Of a stretch of 64,000 nucleotides of DNA, positions 9,073 to 18,877 are shown piece by piece. The notes under the pieces were generated by a model, which saw only the letters and a program-made list of their open reading frames with translations, did not search any database and had not been told where the DNA came from. Origin of the DNA: Gammaproteobacteria bacterium. GTDB taxonomy: Bacteria; Pseudomonadota; Gammaproteobacteria; Burkholderiales; Sulfuricellaceae. The stretch covers positions 357,783 through 421,782 of the forward strand of contig JAHJGO010000011.1 of assembly GCA_018824405.1 (NCBI GenBank), given 5' to 3'. Within the stretch, counting starts at the first letter, position 1; each line of letters begins with the position of its first letter. A program made the position numbers and the translations under genes.

Positions 9073-9930
9073 TCAAACCAGCTCGCCGTTCTCGTAATCC
9101 CGGATGGCCTGTTCGATTTCTTCCCTGGTGTTCATCACGAAAGGACCGTGCTGAACGACAGCCTCGCCCAGAGGGCGTGCCGCAAGCAGGAGAAAGCCGG
9201 CCCCATCGGAGCCTGCTCTGGCCTCGATGCGCTCCCCGCGGGATAACACGCCGGCTTCATGTGCCAGCAGCGGAAGTTTTGCGGTGGAATCTCCAACCGC
9301 GAGTTCGCCCTGATATGGATAAAGGAAAGCGCTGTGCGTGGCCGGTACAGGGAGGGAAAAAAGGCTGCCAGCCGACAAACGAACATCGATGAATAATGGG
9401 TCGGTAGAGAGACCCTGCATTGGTCCGTGAGCCACTTTCCCTTCAATTTCGAGTGCCCCGGCGATAAGCTTTGCCGTGCCGCCTGTCGCCAGCGTCACGT
9501 GGGGAATCTCGTCTGGCTGGATATCGCGGTAAGCGGCCGGTTTCATTTTCTCTACCGCAGGCAGGTTGATCCATAGCTGGAAGCCGTGCAGGCGCCCGTT
9601 CTCCTGCTGCGGCATCTCGGAATGGATAATGCCGCGCCCGGCCGTCATCCACTGTACGCCGCCGCTTTTCAGGTCGCCCTTGTTTCCAAGGTGGTCCTGA
9701 TGCAGCATATGCCCCTCGAGCAGGTAGGTGACGGTTTCAAAACCGCGGTGGGGGTGCGAGGGAAAACCGGCCATGTAGTCGTCAGGGTTGTCGGACGACA
9801 TCTCGTCCAGCATCAGGAACGGATCGACGCGCTGGAATGGTGATTGGCCCAGGCTGCGTCGGAGTTTCACGCCTGCCCCATCGGATGCCGGGATTGAGCG
9901 GATAATTCGCTGCAGGCTGCGCGTGCTCAT
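9073..9930 (-). CDS. Pirin family protein (bicupin)
   Basis: A 285-residue bicupin. The metal-binding set typical of pirin is present: two histidines in PHPHRGFETVTYLLEG and the His/Glu pair of IIHSEMP. Bacterial pirins such as YhhW can act as quercetin dioxygenases, and others are regulators; the role here is unknown. The frame is open to 9984, but the ATG at 9930 has AAAGGA at suitable spacing and gives the usual family start. The OYE-type reductase lies immediately downstream on the same strand. Confidence 0.92.
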   Translation of the reverse strand: MSTRSLQRIIRSIPASDGAGVKLRRSLGQSPFQRVDPFLMLDEMSSDNPDDYMAGFPSHPHRGFETVTYLLEGHMLHQDHLGNKGDLKSGGVQWMTAGRGIIHSEMPQQENGRLHGFQLWINLPAVEKMKPAAYRDIQPDEIPHVTLATGGTAKLIAGALEIEGKVAHGPMQGLSTDPLFIDVRLSAGSLFSLPVPATHSAFLYPYQGELAVGDSTAKLPLLAHEAGVLSRGERIEARAGSDGAGFLLLAARPLGEAVVQHGPFVMNTREEIEQAIRDYENGELV

Positions 9931-10089
9931 GTTCTCATCCTTTCTGTATTGGCGGATCAACGAAAACGTTCGACATGAAATCACGCCTGATCGTTCCGTT
10001 TGCGCTCACTTCAGCCCTCTTGCCCGTTAAATGGGGATGTGTTGCGATTTTTCCAGTGTTGGAGTGCTTGCAGGAGTGGGCTGCGGTGA

Positions 10090-11684
<1,595 letters not shown>

Positions 11685-11695
11685 GGAAAAAAATC

Positions 11696-12271
11696 ATGGC
11701 GACCAAACCAGGTGAGCGCAAGCTCCAGATCTTGCAGGTACTGGCGGAAATGCTGCAGCAGCCGCAAGGGGAAAAGATCACCACCGCCGCGCTGGCGGCC
11801 AGGCTTGAAGTTTCGGAAGCCGCACTGTATCGCCACTTTGCCAGCAAGGCGCAGATGTTCGAAGGCCTGATCGAATTCATCGAGCAGAGCCTGTTCGGCA
11901 TCATCAACAAGGTTACCAGTGAGGAACAGAACGGAGCGAAACAGCTGGAAACCATGCTTTCCCTGCTGCTCGGTTTCGCGCAGAAAAATCCCGGCATGAC
12001 ACGTGTGCTGATCGGAGATGCGCTGGTGAACGAGAACGAGCGCCTGCAGGCACGCATCAATCAGGTTCACGACCGGCTCGAAGCCAGTCTTAAACAGGCG
12101 TTGCGTATCGCTGCAAGCCAGGGGGGACTGGGCATCAGCGCAGACCCGGCGGCTCATGCCAACCTGATCATGAGCTTTATCGTCGGGCGCTGGCAACAGT
12201 TCGCCAAGAGCGGCTTCAAGCGTGAGCCGATGGAATTCCTCGAAACCCAGAAAAAGATATTATTGGGCTGA
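11696..12271 (+). CDS. slmA: Nucleoid occlusion factor SlmA (TetR family)
   Basis: A 191-residue TetR-fold protein. The N-terminal helix-turn-helix (ITTAALAARLEVSEAALYRHFASKAQMFEGLIEFIE) is at about residues 27-62 and is the SlmA signature. SlmA binds chromosomal sites and disrupts FtsZ rings over the nucleoid. AAGGA precedes the ATG at 11696; upstream frame to 11498 is shadowed by the HAD gene. Its 3' end overlaps the converging moeB-like gene by 12 bases. Confidence 0.92.
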   Translation: MATKPGERKLQILQVLAEMLQQPQGEKITTAALAARLEVSEAALYRHFASKAQMFEGLIEFIEQSLFGIINKVTSEEQNGAKQLETMLSLLLGFAQKNPGMTRVLIGDALVNENERLQARINQVHDRLEASLKQALRIAASQGGLGISADPAAHANLIMSFIVGRWQQFAKSGFKREPMEFLETQKKILLG

Positions 12272-13024
12272 CACGTTCCCTGGACCGCACACCGGGCAGG
12301 CCAGGTCTTTTTTCAGCCTGATCTGGCGCCACTCCATGGACAGGCCATCGAGCAGTTGCAGGCGCCCGAGCAGCGGCTGCCCGATGCCGGCCAGGACTTT
12401 CAGGGCTTCTGCTGCTTGTGTCGCGCCGATGATGCCCACCAGCGGGGCAAACACCCCCATCACAGCACAACGCTCGCCTTCCTCTTCCACGTTTTCCGGA
12501 AACAGGCAGTGGTAACACGGGCTGTCCGGGCGACGCAAATCGAACACCGTGACCTGGCCGTCGAAACGGATTGCGGCGCCGGAAACCAGCGGTTTCTTGT
12601 GCTTGACGCAGGCGCGGTTGACGGCGTGGCGGGTGGTGAAGTTGTCGCAGGCGTCCACCACCACGTCGGACTGGGAAACCAGATGCGCCAGCTCTTCGTC
12701 CTCGACTCGATGCGGTATGGCTGTCACCCTGATTTCCGGATTGATTGCGGCCAGGGTGTGCTGAGCCGAGAGCGCCTTGTTGCTGCCGAGGGAGTGAGTG
12801 AAGTGAGCAATCTGGCGTTGCAGGTTGGTGAGGTCCACGCTGTCGCCGTCGCAGATGGTAATGTGGCCAACGCCGGCAGCGGCCAGATACAGCGCGATGG
12901 GTGAACCCAACCCCCCTGCCCCGATGACCAGGGCATGTGAGGCGAGCAGTTTTTCCTGGCCTTCGACACCGATCTGCGGCAGAAGGATATGTCGGCTGTA
13001 GCGCAGAAGCTGGTTGTCGTCCAA
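12260..13024 (-). CDS. moeB: HesA/MoeB/ThiF family adenylyltransferase
   Basis: A 254-residue E1-like enzyme that adenylates the C-terminus of a sulfur-carrier protein (MoaD, ThiS or similar). The nucleotide motif GAGGLGS is at about residues 36-42, and the zinc cysteines form CYHC and CPVC pairs. The start codon appears to be TTG at 13024, with AGGA about 10 bases upstream; no ATG or GTG lies nearby in frame. It is downstream of ctp on the same strand. Whether it serves molybdopterin or thiamine synthesis cannot be decided, so the symbol is provisional. Confidence 0.88.
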   Translation of the reverse strand: MDDNQLLRYSRHILLPQIGVEGQEKLLASHALVIGAGGLGSPIALYLAAAGVGHITICDGDSVDLTNLQRQIAHFTHSLGSNKALSAQHTLAAINPEIRVTAIPHRVEDEELAHLVSQSDVVVDACDNFTTRHAVNRACVKHKKPLVSGAAIRFDGQVTVFDLRRPDSPCYHCLFPENVEEEGERCAVMGVFAPLVGIIGATQAAEALKVLAGIGQPLLGRLQLLDGLSMEWRQIRLKKDLACPVCGPGNVSAQ

Positions 13025-13050
13025 GTGGGATGGTCCTTTTCCCGGCTTCC

Positions 13051-13123
13051 AACCTCCCTCAACCCCGCCTTCTCGGGGGGAAGTAGGACTCCCGCCCCTG
13101 CGAAGGGGAGGGACGGGGAGGGG
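13051..13123. repeat. C-rich/G-rich imperfect hairpin element between ctp and moeB
   Basis: The gap between ctp and moeB is filled by an imperfect inverted repeat. The left arm begins AACCTCCCTCAACCCC near 13051 and the right arm, ending at the ctp stop codon, reads CCCCTCCCCGTCCC on the opposite strand. Inside is a smaller hairpin CCCC-TGCGAA-GGGG (13095-13108). It abuts the stop codon of ctp, like the other repeats of this window. Confidence 0.65.
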
Positions 13124-14551
13124 TTAGCGGTTTTTCAGAATCTGCAGGCCCTTGAGCAGGTTCACAGCCTGGTTCAGCTGGTAATCGTTTTTAGAAACCA
13201 CTTCGCGCTCTCCGCTCGGGTTTTCATCCTTGCCCGCGCCTTTGTCCTTGTCCTTGTCCTTGGCCGGATCTTTCTTCGGCGCCTGTGGCTTGGGTGGGGC
13301 TTTGTCGGCCTTGCTATCCTGGCCATTGGTCAGATGGCGTTCAAGGTCCGCTTCGCGCAGATTGAATGCGCCATCTTTTTCCACGCCGTTGACCGTGGCT
13401 TCTTCCACCACGATATCGGGTGTGATGCCCTTGGCCTGGATGGAGCGGCCGTTTGGAGTGAAATAGCGTGCCGTGGTGAGCTTGATTGCTGTACCGTTGC
13501 CGAGCGGCAGCACGGTTTGCACCGAGCCTTTGCCGAAGGACTGGGTTCCCATGATGATGGCGCGCTTGTGGTCCTGCAACGCGCCGGCCACGATTTCAGA
13601 TGCTGAGGCCGACCCGACGTTGATCAGCACCACCATCGTGACATCTTTCACGCCTGCAGGCAGGTTTTTGAGGTAGTCACTTTCTTTGGCGCCACGCAGA
13701 TAATTTTCCTTGCTCGCGGTCAGCTTCATCTTCGCGTCTTCAGTGCGGCCTTCTGTATACACCACCAGTGCATTTTCCGGCAGGAAGGCGGCGGATACGC
13801 CTACTGCACCATTCAGCAGACCGCCTGGGTCGTTGCGCAGGTCGAGAATAAGACCCTTGAGGGGCTCCTTATTCTGTTTGTAAAGGTTGTCCAGTGCCGT
13901 AACCAGGTTTTCTCCTGTGTGTTCCTGGAACTGGGTAACCCGGACGTAGCCGAAACCGGATTCAAGCAGTTTGGATTTTACGCTCTGGATTTTGATAATG
14001 GCGCGTGTGAGGGTGAAGGTCAGTGCCTTGTTCTCGCCCTTGCGCATCACGGTCAGGGTGATCTGGGTATTGGGCTTGCCGCGCATGCGCTTGACTGCAT
14101 CATTGAGCGTCATGCCCTTGACCGGGGTGTCGTCCAGCTTGATGATCAGGTCGCCGCTCTTGAGCCCGGCATGAAAGGCCGGTGTATCTTCGATAGGTGA
14201 AACCACCTTGACGAAACCGTCTTCCATGCCAACTTCGATGCCTAGACCGCCGAATTCACCCTGGGTGCCAACCTGAAGATCCTTGAATGCGTCTGCGTCA
14301 AGATAGGCGGAATGCGGGTCAAGGCCGGAAAGCATGCCGTTGATGGCTTCGGTGATGAGCTTCTTGTCCTCTACCGGCTCCACATAATCGGACTTGATTT
14401 TGCCGAATATTTCGGCGAAGGCACGTAACTCCTCGACAGGCAGTGGTGTTTCCTTCGTTTTGTCAGCCACGGCGGAATAATTCAGGCTGAGCATCACACC
14501 GAGCAGGGCGCCCATGGCGATGAGGCCGAATTTTTGCAGTTTGCCGCGCAT
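13124..14551 (-). CDS. ctpA: Carboxy-terminal processing protease (S41)
   Basis: A 475-residue periplasmic serine protease. An N-terminal signal or anchor (residues about 5-30) is followed by a PDZ domain (about 90-175, with GGLGIEVG) and the S41 catalytic domain, with the serine in VGSASASEIVAGAL and the lysine in GTQSFGKGSVQ. The tail is rich in Lys, Asp and Pro and contains a KDKDKDK run from a 6-bp DNA repeat. GGAG 6 bases before the ATG at 14551 sets the start. It lies 26 bases after envC. In other bacteria such proteases trim peptidoglycan hydrolases, which fits this neighbourhood. Confidence 0.94.
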   Translation of the reverse strand: MRGKLQKFGLIAMGALLGVMLSLNYSAVADKTKETPLPVEELRAFAEIFGKIKSDYVEPVEDKKLITEAINGMLSGLDPHSAYLDADAFKDLQVGTQGEFGGLGIEVGMEDGFVKVVSPIEDTPAFHAGLKSGDLIIKLDDTPVKGMTLNDAVKRMRGKPNTQITLTVMRKGENKALTFTLTRAIIKIQSVKSKLLESGFGYVRVTQFQEHTGENLVTALDNLYKQNKEPLKGLILDLRNDPGGLLNGAVGVSAAFLPENALVVYTEGRTEDAKMKLTASKENYLRGAKESDYLKNLPAGVKDVTMVVLINVGSASASEIVAGALQDHKRAIIMGTQSFGKGSVQTVLPLGNGTAIKLTTARYFTPNGRSIQAKGITPDIVVEEATVNGVEKDGAFNLREADLERHLTNGQDSKADKAPPKPQAPKKDPAKDKDKDKGAGKDENPSGEREVVSKNDYQLNQAVNLLKGLQILKNR

Positions 14552-14577
14552 GCTTTTCTCCATTTGCATTTGATTTG

Positions 14578-15771
14578 TTAGCTTATTTTGCACCAGACCA
14601 GCGGGTCAAAAGGTCTGCTCTGATAGCGAATTTCGAAGTATAAACCGGTTTCCGGGTTGCCGCCGCTGTTTCCCGTGCTGGCGATCACATCACCGGCGCG
14701 GATCTCTTCACCTGTCCGCTTGAATATGGATTCATTATTGCCATACAAACTCATATAACCACCGCCATGGTCGACGATGAGCAGGTTGCCGAAACCGCGC
14801 AGCCAGTCCGCAAACACTACCCGTCCGCTGGCGATGGCGCGCACCTCCTGCGCTGCCGCAGTACGTATGAACAGGCCGCGCCATGGCGAACCGCTATCCT
14901 GTCGTGGAGTACCAAAACGCCCTGTGAGTTCCCCGCGCACCGGTAATTGCAGTTTACCTTTCAGCTGTGGAAACGAGGTTCCGGCAAAAGAAGCGTCCGG
15001 CACAACCGAATTGCGAGCAGCGGAGGATGGCCGTTCAATTTTTTTACTTGCCGTCTGCTGTTGTTTGGCAAGCCGTTCGATAAGCTGGGTCAGCCGCTTC
15101 TCATTACGCTGCAGGCGCGAAAGTTCGCTACGTTGCTGCCCGATCTGTTTTGCCAGTTGTGTAACCAGCTTTTTTTTCATCTGCTGCTGCGCAAGCAGTT
15201 TTTGCCTTTGCTTGTCCTGCTCGGTCTGATTTTGCGAAAGTTCGGCCTGCTTGGCTTCGGTTGCCAGGGTCAACTGGTGCAGTTTTTCGATATTGCCGCG
15301 CAAGTGTTCCAGCAGTTCGCCGCGCGCGCGCGCAAGATGGCTGTAGTAACGCAGTTGGCGCGTGGCCTGGCTGGGATCTTCCTGGTTGAGCAGGATCTTG
15401 AACTGATCTTGCTGGCCGGAGCGGTATTGCTGAAAAAGCAGGCGACCCAGCAAAACCTGTTCGGCATGGATGCGCTTGTCTACACCTGTTTTTTCCTGTT
15501 CCAGAGATTTGAGAGTGGTCTGTGTGGACTGCTGTTGCCGGGTCAGGTCGCGCAACGTACTGTTGATGCTGCTGATCGCCTGTTCAGAGCTTTTAAGCTC
15601 ATCTGCGGCATCGGCTTTTGCGTCCTCCTTGCTGTCAAGCTCTTTTTGCAGCGACTCGATGCGCCCGCGCAGTTCCTGAAGTTCCGGTTTGGGGGCGGCT
15701 GGAGCGTGTGTGCTCAGGCAGGTCAGTGCCAGTACGCCGGAACAGAGGATTTTCCTGAAACTGAAAATCAC
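14578..15771 (-). CDS. envC: Murein hydrolase activator EnvC
   Basis: A 397-residue periplasmic protein with a signal peptide (to about residue 25), a long coiled coil (about 28-240) and a C-terminal LytM/M23 domain (about 275-395). The LytM domain is degenerate: the motifs read VDHGGGYMSLYGNN and GLYFEIRY, so most zinc ligands are missing, as in EnvC proteins that activate amidases instead of cutting. EnvC is recruited by FtsEX, which is encoded at 62.0-63.6 kb. The start is GTG, overlapping the gpmI stop codon by 4 bases. Confidence 0.94.
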   Translation of the reverse strand: MIFSFRKILCSGVLALTCLSTHAPAAPKPELQELRGRIESLQKELDSKEDAKADAADELKSSEQAISSINSTLRDLTRQQQSTQTTLKSLEQEKTGVDKRIHAEQVLLGRLLFQQYRSGQQDQFKILLNQEDPSQATRQLRYYSHLARARGELLEHLRGNIEKLHQLTLATEAKQAELSQNQTEQDKQRQKLLAQQQMKKKLVTQLAKQIGQQRSELSRLQRNEKRLTQLIERLAKQQQTASKKIERPSSAARNSVVPDASFAGTSFPQLKGKLQLPVRGELTGRFGTPRQDSGSPWRGLFIRTAAAQEVRAIASGRVVFADWLRGFGNLLIVDHGGGYMSLYGNNESIFKRTGEEIRAGDVIASTGNSGGNPETGLYFEIRYQSRPFDPLVWCKIS

Positions 15772-17294
15772 ACGAAGGTGATCAATGGGTGCCCCCGCAT
15801 CTCCCGTGGCTGGGGCAGGTCCATCATTTTCAGCAGTGTCGGCGCGACATCTTCCAGGGCGCCGGTGTCCGCGATTTGTGCTGCCCGGCCAATATAAACA
15901 AATGGCACCAGGTTGAGCGTATGGGCCGTGTGGAAATCCTGCGTGCCTTCATCGAACATCTTTTCGGCATTCCCATGATCAGCGGTGATCAGCACTTCAC
16001 CTCCGGCTTCCAGCATTGCCGGTACAATTTTTCCAAGGCACTCGTCAATGGTTTCGATCGCCTTGATCGCAGCCTGCAAATTGCCGGTGTGACCAACCAT
16101 GTCGGGGTTGGCAAAATTGCAGACGATCGCGTCGTACTGACGGCTCTGAATCGCCTCGACCAGTTTTTCCGTCACCTCGTAGGCGCTCATTTCCGGCTTG
16201 AGGTCGTAGGTGGGCACATCGGGGGAAGGCACCAGGATGCGGTCTTCTCCCGGGTAGCAGGTTTCTTCGCCGCCATTGAAGAAGAATGTCACGTGGGCAT
16301 ATTTTTCGGTTTCCGCGATGCGCAACTGGCGCAGACCCTGGTCCGAGAGATACTCGCCGAGTCCGTTCCGGATGCGCTCCTGGGGAAATGCCACCGCAAC
16401 GTCAAAATCCGCGCTGTAAGCGGTCAAAGTGCAATAGGCGCAGAGCCTGGGTACATACTCGCGCTCAAAGGCGTCGAAATCCGGTTCGATCAGGGTGCGG
16501 GTCAGCTCGCGTGCGCGGTCGGAACGGAAATTCATGAATACCACACCGTCCCCATCCTTCATTTTTACCGGCTCGCCAATCACCGTGGCTTTGACGAATT
16601 CGTCGTTCTCATCGCGTGCATAAGCGTTGTACAAGCCTTCGATAGCGCTGCTGGCGCGAAATTCGGCGATGCCCTGGGTGAGCAGGTCGTATGCGGTTTT
16701 GACGCGTACCCAGCGGTGATCGCGATCCATTGCATAGTAACGACCAACGATGGTGGCTATCCTGCCGCTGCCAAGCTGGTCGATTTTGTCCTGCAGGTGC
16801 TGCAAGTAGATTTCCGCGCTCTTGGGCGGCGTGTCGCGACCATCCAGAAAGGCGTGAATATAAATATCCTTGATCCTGGCGCGAACGCCCATTTCGAGCA
16901 TGGCATGGATGTGCGTTTCATGGCTGTGCACGCCGCCATCCGAGAGCAGCCCAAAAATATGCAGCGCGCCGTTATTTTTCTTGATCGCTTCAACCGTGGC
17001 GGAAAGTTCGTGGTTGGTAAAAAAGGAACCGCTCTTGATGGCCATGTTGATACGCGAAATTTCCTGATAGACGACCCGGCCGGCGCCGATATTGAGATGG
17101 CCTACCTCGGAATTGCCCATCTGGCCCGCGGGCAGGCCTACGGCAGCCTCGGAGGCGTGAATCCTGGTGTGCGGATAGGCGGCCCAGAATTTGTCCCAAT
17201 TGGGTTTCTTTGCCAGAGCAACGGCATTATCCGGCCCGTTTTCACGGCAACCGAAGCCATCAAGAATCAAAAGTAGAACGGGTGTGGCATTCAT
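15768..17294 (-). CDS. gpmI: 2,3-bisphosphoglycerate-independent phosphoglycerate mutase
   Basis: This 508-residue glycolytic enzyme interconverts 3- and 2-phosphoglycerate using manganese. Visible motifs are LLILDGFG at the start, the phosphoserine site GQMGNSEVGH near residue 62, DGRDTPP, FMNFRSDRARELT, NFANPDMVGHTG and ITADHGNAEKM. The frame continues to a TTG at 17318, but the ATG at 17294 gives the standard start. It heads gpmI-envC-ctp; this order is common in proteobacteria. The divergent gap to the ArsR gene (116 bases) is AT-rich. Confidence 0.96.
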   Translation of the reverse strand: MNATPVLLLILDGFGCRENGPDNAVALAKKPNWDKFWAAYPHTRIHASEAAVGLPAGQMGNSEVGHLNIGAGRVVYQEISRINMAIKSGSFFTNHELSATVEAIKKNNGALHIFGLLSDGGVHSHETHIHAMLEMGVRARIKDIYIHAFLDGRDTPPKSAEIYLQHLQDKIDQLGSGRIATIVGRYYAMDRDHRWVRVKTAYDLLTQGIAEFRASSAIEGLYNAYARDENDEFVKATVIGEPVKMKDGDGVVFMNFRSDRARELTRTLIEPDFDAFEREYVPRLCAYCTLTAYSADFDVAVAFPQERIRNGLGEYLSDQGLRQLRIAETEKYAHVTFFFNGGEETCYPGEDRILVPSPDVPTYDLKPEMSAYEVTEKLVEAIQSRQYDAIVCNFANPDMVGHTGNLQAAIKAIETIDECLGKIVPAMLEAGGEVLITADHGNAEKMFDEGTQDFHTAHTLNLVPFVYIGRAAQIADTGALEDVAPTLLKMMDLPQPREMRGHPLITFV

Positions 17295-17357
17295 AACGAA
17301 GTGGACTTTATTTATCAATCATGGGCACAATGTGATGTATCATTTTATTATGTTTTA

Positions 17358-17373
17358 TTAATGCACGCATTAA
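17358..17373. promoter_or_regulatory. Palindromic operator candidate of the ArsR regulator
   Basis: TTAATGC-AC-GCATTAA is a perfect palindrome with 7-bp arms, 38 bases before the arsR-type gene, in the AT-rich divergent gap with gpmI. Size and place suit an autoregulatory ArsR site; binding is inferred. Confidence 0.5.
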
Positions 17374-17410
17374 ACTTATTCCAAACCTCCCGCAAAGCGA
17401 TGATGTTTTC

Positions 17411-17731
17411 ATGTTGAATTTTGATCAGGTCGCATTGATAGATAAAGACGAGCATATTGAGCAGGCATCGCGGGCGATGAAGGCGATGTCTCACCCACTG
17501 CGTCTGAAGATTCTGTGCGTGCTGGGTGACCGTGAAATCAGCGTGCAGGAGATCGTCGACAGTGTCGGCACCTCACAAAGCAATATTTCCCAGCATCTGG
17601 CTATCCTGCGTGACAAAGGCGTGCTGCGCACGCGCAAGGATGCCAACCGCGTTTTCTATCGTGTGGGTGATACCCGCACCTTGAAGCTGATCAGCATGAT
17701 GCGGGATGTTTTCTGCGGTTTTACCAAATAA
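17411..17731 (+). CDS. ArsR-family regulator with a SqrR/BigR-like cysteine pair
   Basis: A 106-residue winged helix-turn-helix protein. The recognition region is VGTSQSNISQHLAILRDKGVL, then the wing RKDANRVFYRV. It lacks the ELCVCDL metal site of arsenic or zinc sensors. Its only cysteines are Cys36 (RLKILCVLG) and Cys102 (MRDVFCG), 66 residues apart. This matches in place and spacing the Cys41/Cys107 pair of the persulfide sensor SqrR and the related BigR. Persulfide or redox sensing is inferred. It stands divergent from gpmI and upstream of an RND efflux pair, which it may control. Confidence 0.85.
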   Translation: MLNFDQVALIDKDEHIEQASRAMKAMSHPLRLKILCVLGDREISVQEIVDSVGTSQSNISQHLAILRDKGVLRTRKDANRVFYRVGDTRTLKLISMMRDVFCGFTK

Positions 17732-17747
17732 TATTGCCAGTCCGCCG

Positions 17748-17768
17748 GGGCCTGAATTTGTAAGGCCC
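17748..17768 (+). terminator. Weak hairpin after the ArsR gene
   Basis: GGGCCT (17748-17753) pairs with AGGCCC (17763-17768) over a 9-base loop, followed by only TT. It may be a weak terminator or attenuator between the regulator and the efflux genes. Confidence 0.3.
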
Positions 17769-17836
17769 TTACCCGCTTGTAATCTGTTCAGGCTGCCATT
17801 ATCTTGTAGGCATTGTCTACACGCGGAGTTTGCGCT

Positions 17837-18874
17837 GTGCTGAAATTTCCCCTCGCACTCCTTGGAGTGCTTTTCCTTGCCCCCGCCGCCGAGGCTGCCC
17901 TGCCTTTTGCCACCGCGCCGGTACAGTATCGTGAAGTTGACCAGGCTTATTCAGCCGAAGCCATAGTGGAGGCCGTGGATCAGGCCACAATAGCGGCCCA
18001 GATCACAGGGCGCGTGGTTGAAGTGGCATTCGATGCCGGCGATGTGGTCAAAAAAGGCCAGGTGCTGGTGCGCATTGACGAAAGCGAAGTGCGTCAGATA
18101 GTGGCGGGCAGTGAAGCCCAGGTAGCTCAGGCACAGGCCAATCTCCAGAATGCCCGTCTTGCCTATGAACGCAGCAAGCAACTGCTGGCGCAAAAGTTTG
18201 TCAGCCAGGCGGCAGTGGATAAATCCCTGGCTGATTTCAGATCTGCTGAAGCGCAGTTGAAGTCGGCTCTGGCGATGGTCGGGCAGACCTCGGCAACCAA
18301 GAGCTTTGCGACTATCGTTGCACCCTACGACGGGATCGTGGCTGTTCGCCAGGTGGAACTGGGTGAAATGGCTAGCCCCGGAAAGGCACTCATGACGGTT
18401 TTTTCCCCCAAGGGACTGCGTGTGGTGGCGAGTATTCCCCAATACAAACTGGCACAGGTACGCCAGTCGCTGCGCGCCCAGGTGGAATTTCCCGAGCTGA
18501 AACAGTGGATAGCAGGCACTCGCGTCACGATCCTGCCCGTAGCGGATGTGCGTACCCATACCACGCGCGCTAGGGTGGATCTGCCTGCTGATTTGAAAGG
18601 TGTTTATCCAGGCATGTTCGCCCGCGCGCATTTTTCCATCGGGCAAGCGCAGAAACTCCTGATTCCGTCCTCAGCGGTGGTGCATCGCAGCGAAGTGGCT
18701 GCAGTTTACGTGGTGGACGCAAAAGGGCAGATCCGCTTCCGTCAGGTGCGTATCGGCGGACCGGTCGGGGAGAGCGAGGTGGAAATCCTGTCCGGTCTGG
18801 TGCAGGGCGAGCAGGTGGCGACAGAGCCGATCAAGGCGGGCATGGCCTTGAAGGGTGCGAAAGGAAAGGAGTAA
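17837..18874 (+). CDS. RND efflux periplasmic adaptor (membrane fusion protein)
   Basis: A 345-residue HlyD/MdtA-type adaptor linking an RND pump to an outer-membrane channel. A signal peptide (MLKFPLALLGVLFLAPAAEA) is followed by the lipoyl half-motifs (IAAQITGRVVEVAFDAGDVVKKGQ), a helical hairpin and a beta-barrel. The start is the GTG at 17837 with CGGAG 9 bases upstream; the TTG further up has no such site. The pump gene follows after 3 bases. No outer-membrane factor gene is present, so a TolC-type protein from elsewhere must complete the system. Confidence 0.9.
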   Translation: MLKFPLALLGVLFLAPAAEAALPFATAPVQYREVDQAYSAEAIVEAVDQATIAAQITGRVVEVAFDAGDVVKKGQVLVRIDESEVRQIVAGSEAQVAQAQANLQNARLAYERSKQLLAQKFVSQAAVDKSLADFRSAEAQLKSALAMVGQTSATKSFATIVAPYDGIVAVRQVELGEMASPGKALMTVFSPKGLRVVASIPQYKLAQVRQSLRAQVEFPELKQWIAGTRVTILPVADVRTHTTRARVDLPADLKGVYPGMFARAHFSIGQAQKLLIPSSAVVHRSEVAAVYVVDAKGQIRFRQVRIGGPVGESEVEILSGLVQGEQVATEPIKAGMALKGAKGKE

Positions 18875-18877
18875 GGG

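Noticed and set aside
13242-13261. Hexamer tandem repeat in ctp
   Set aside because: It encodes the KDKDKDK run in the low-complexity tail and keeps the reading frame; it is a normal coding microsatellite.
15789-17276. A 495-codon open frame on the plus strand
   Set aside because: It lies entirely antisense to gpmI, has no start signals and shows no recognisable domain; GC-rich codon use opens such shadow frames.
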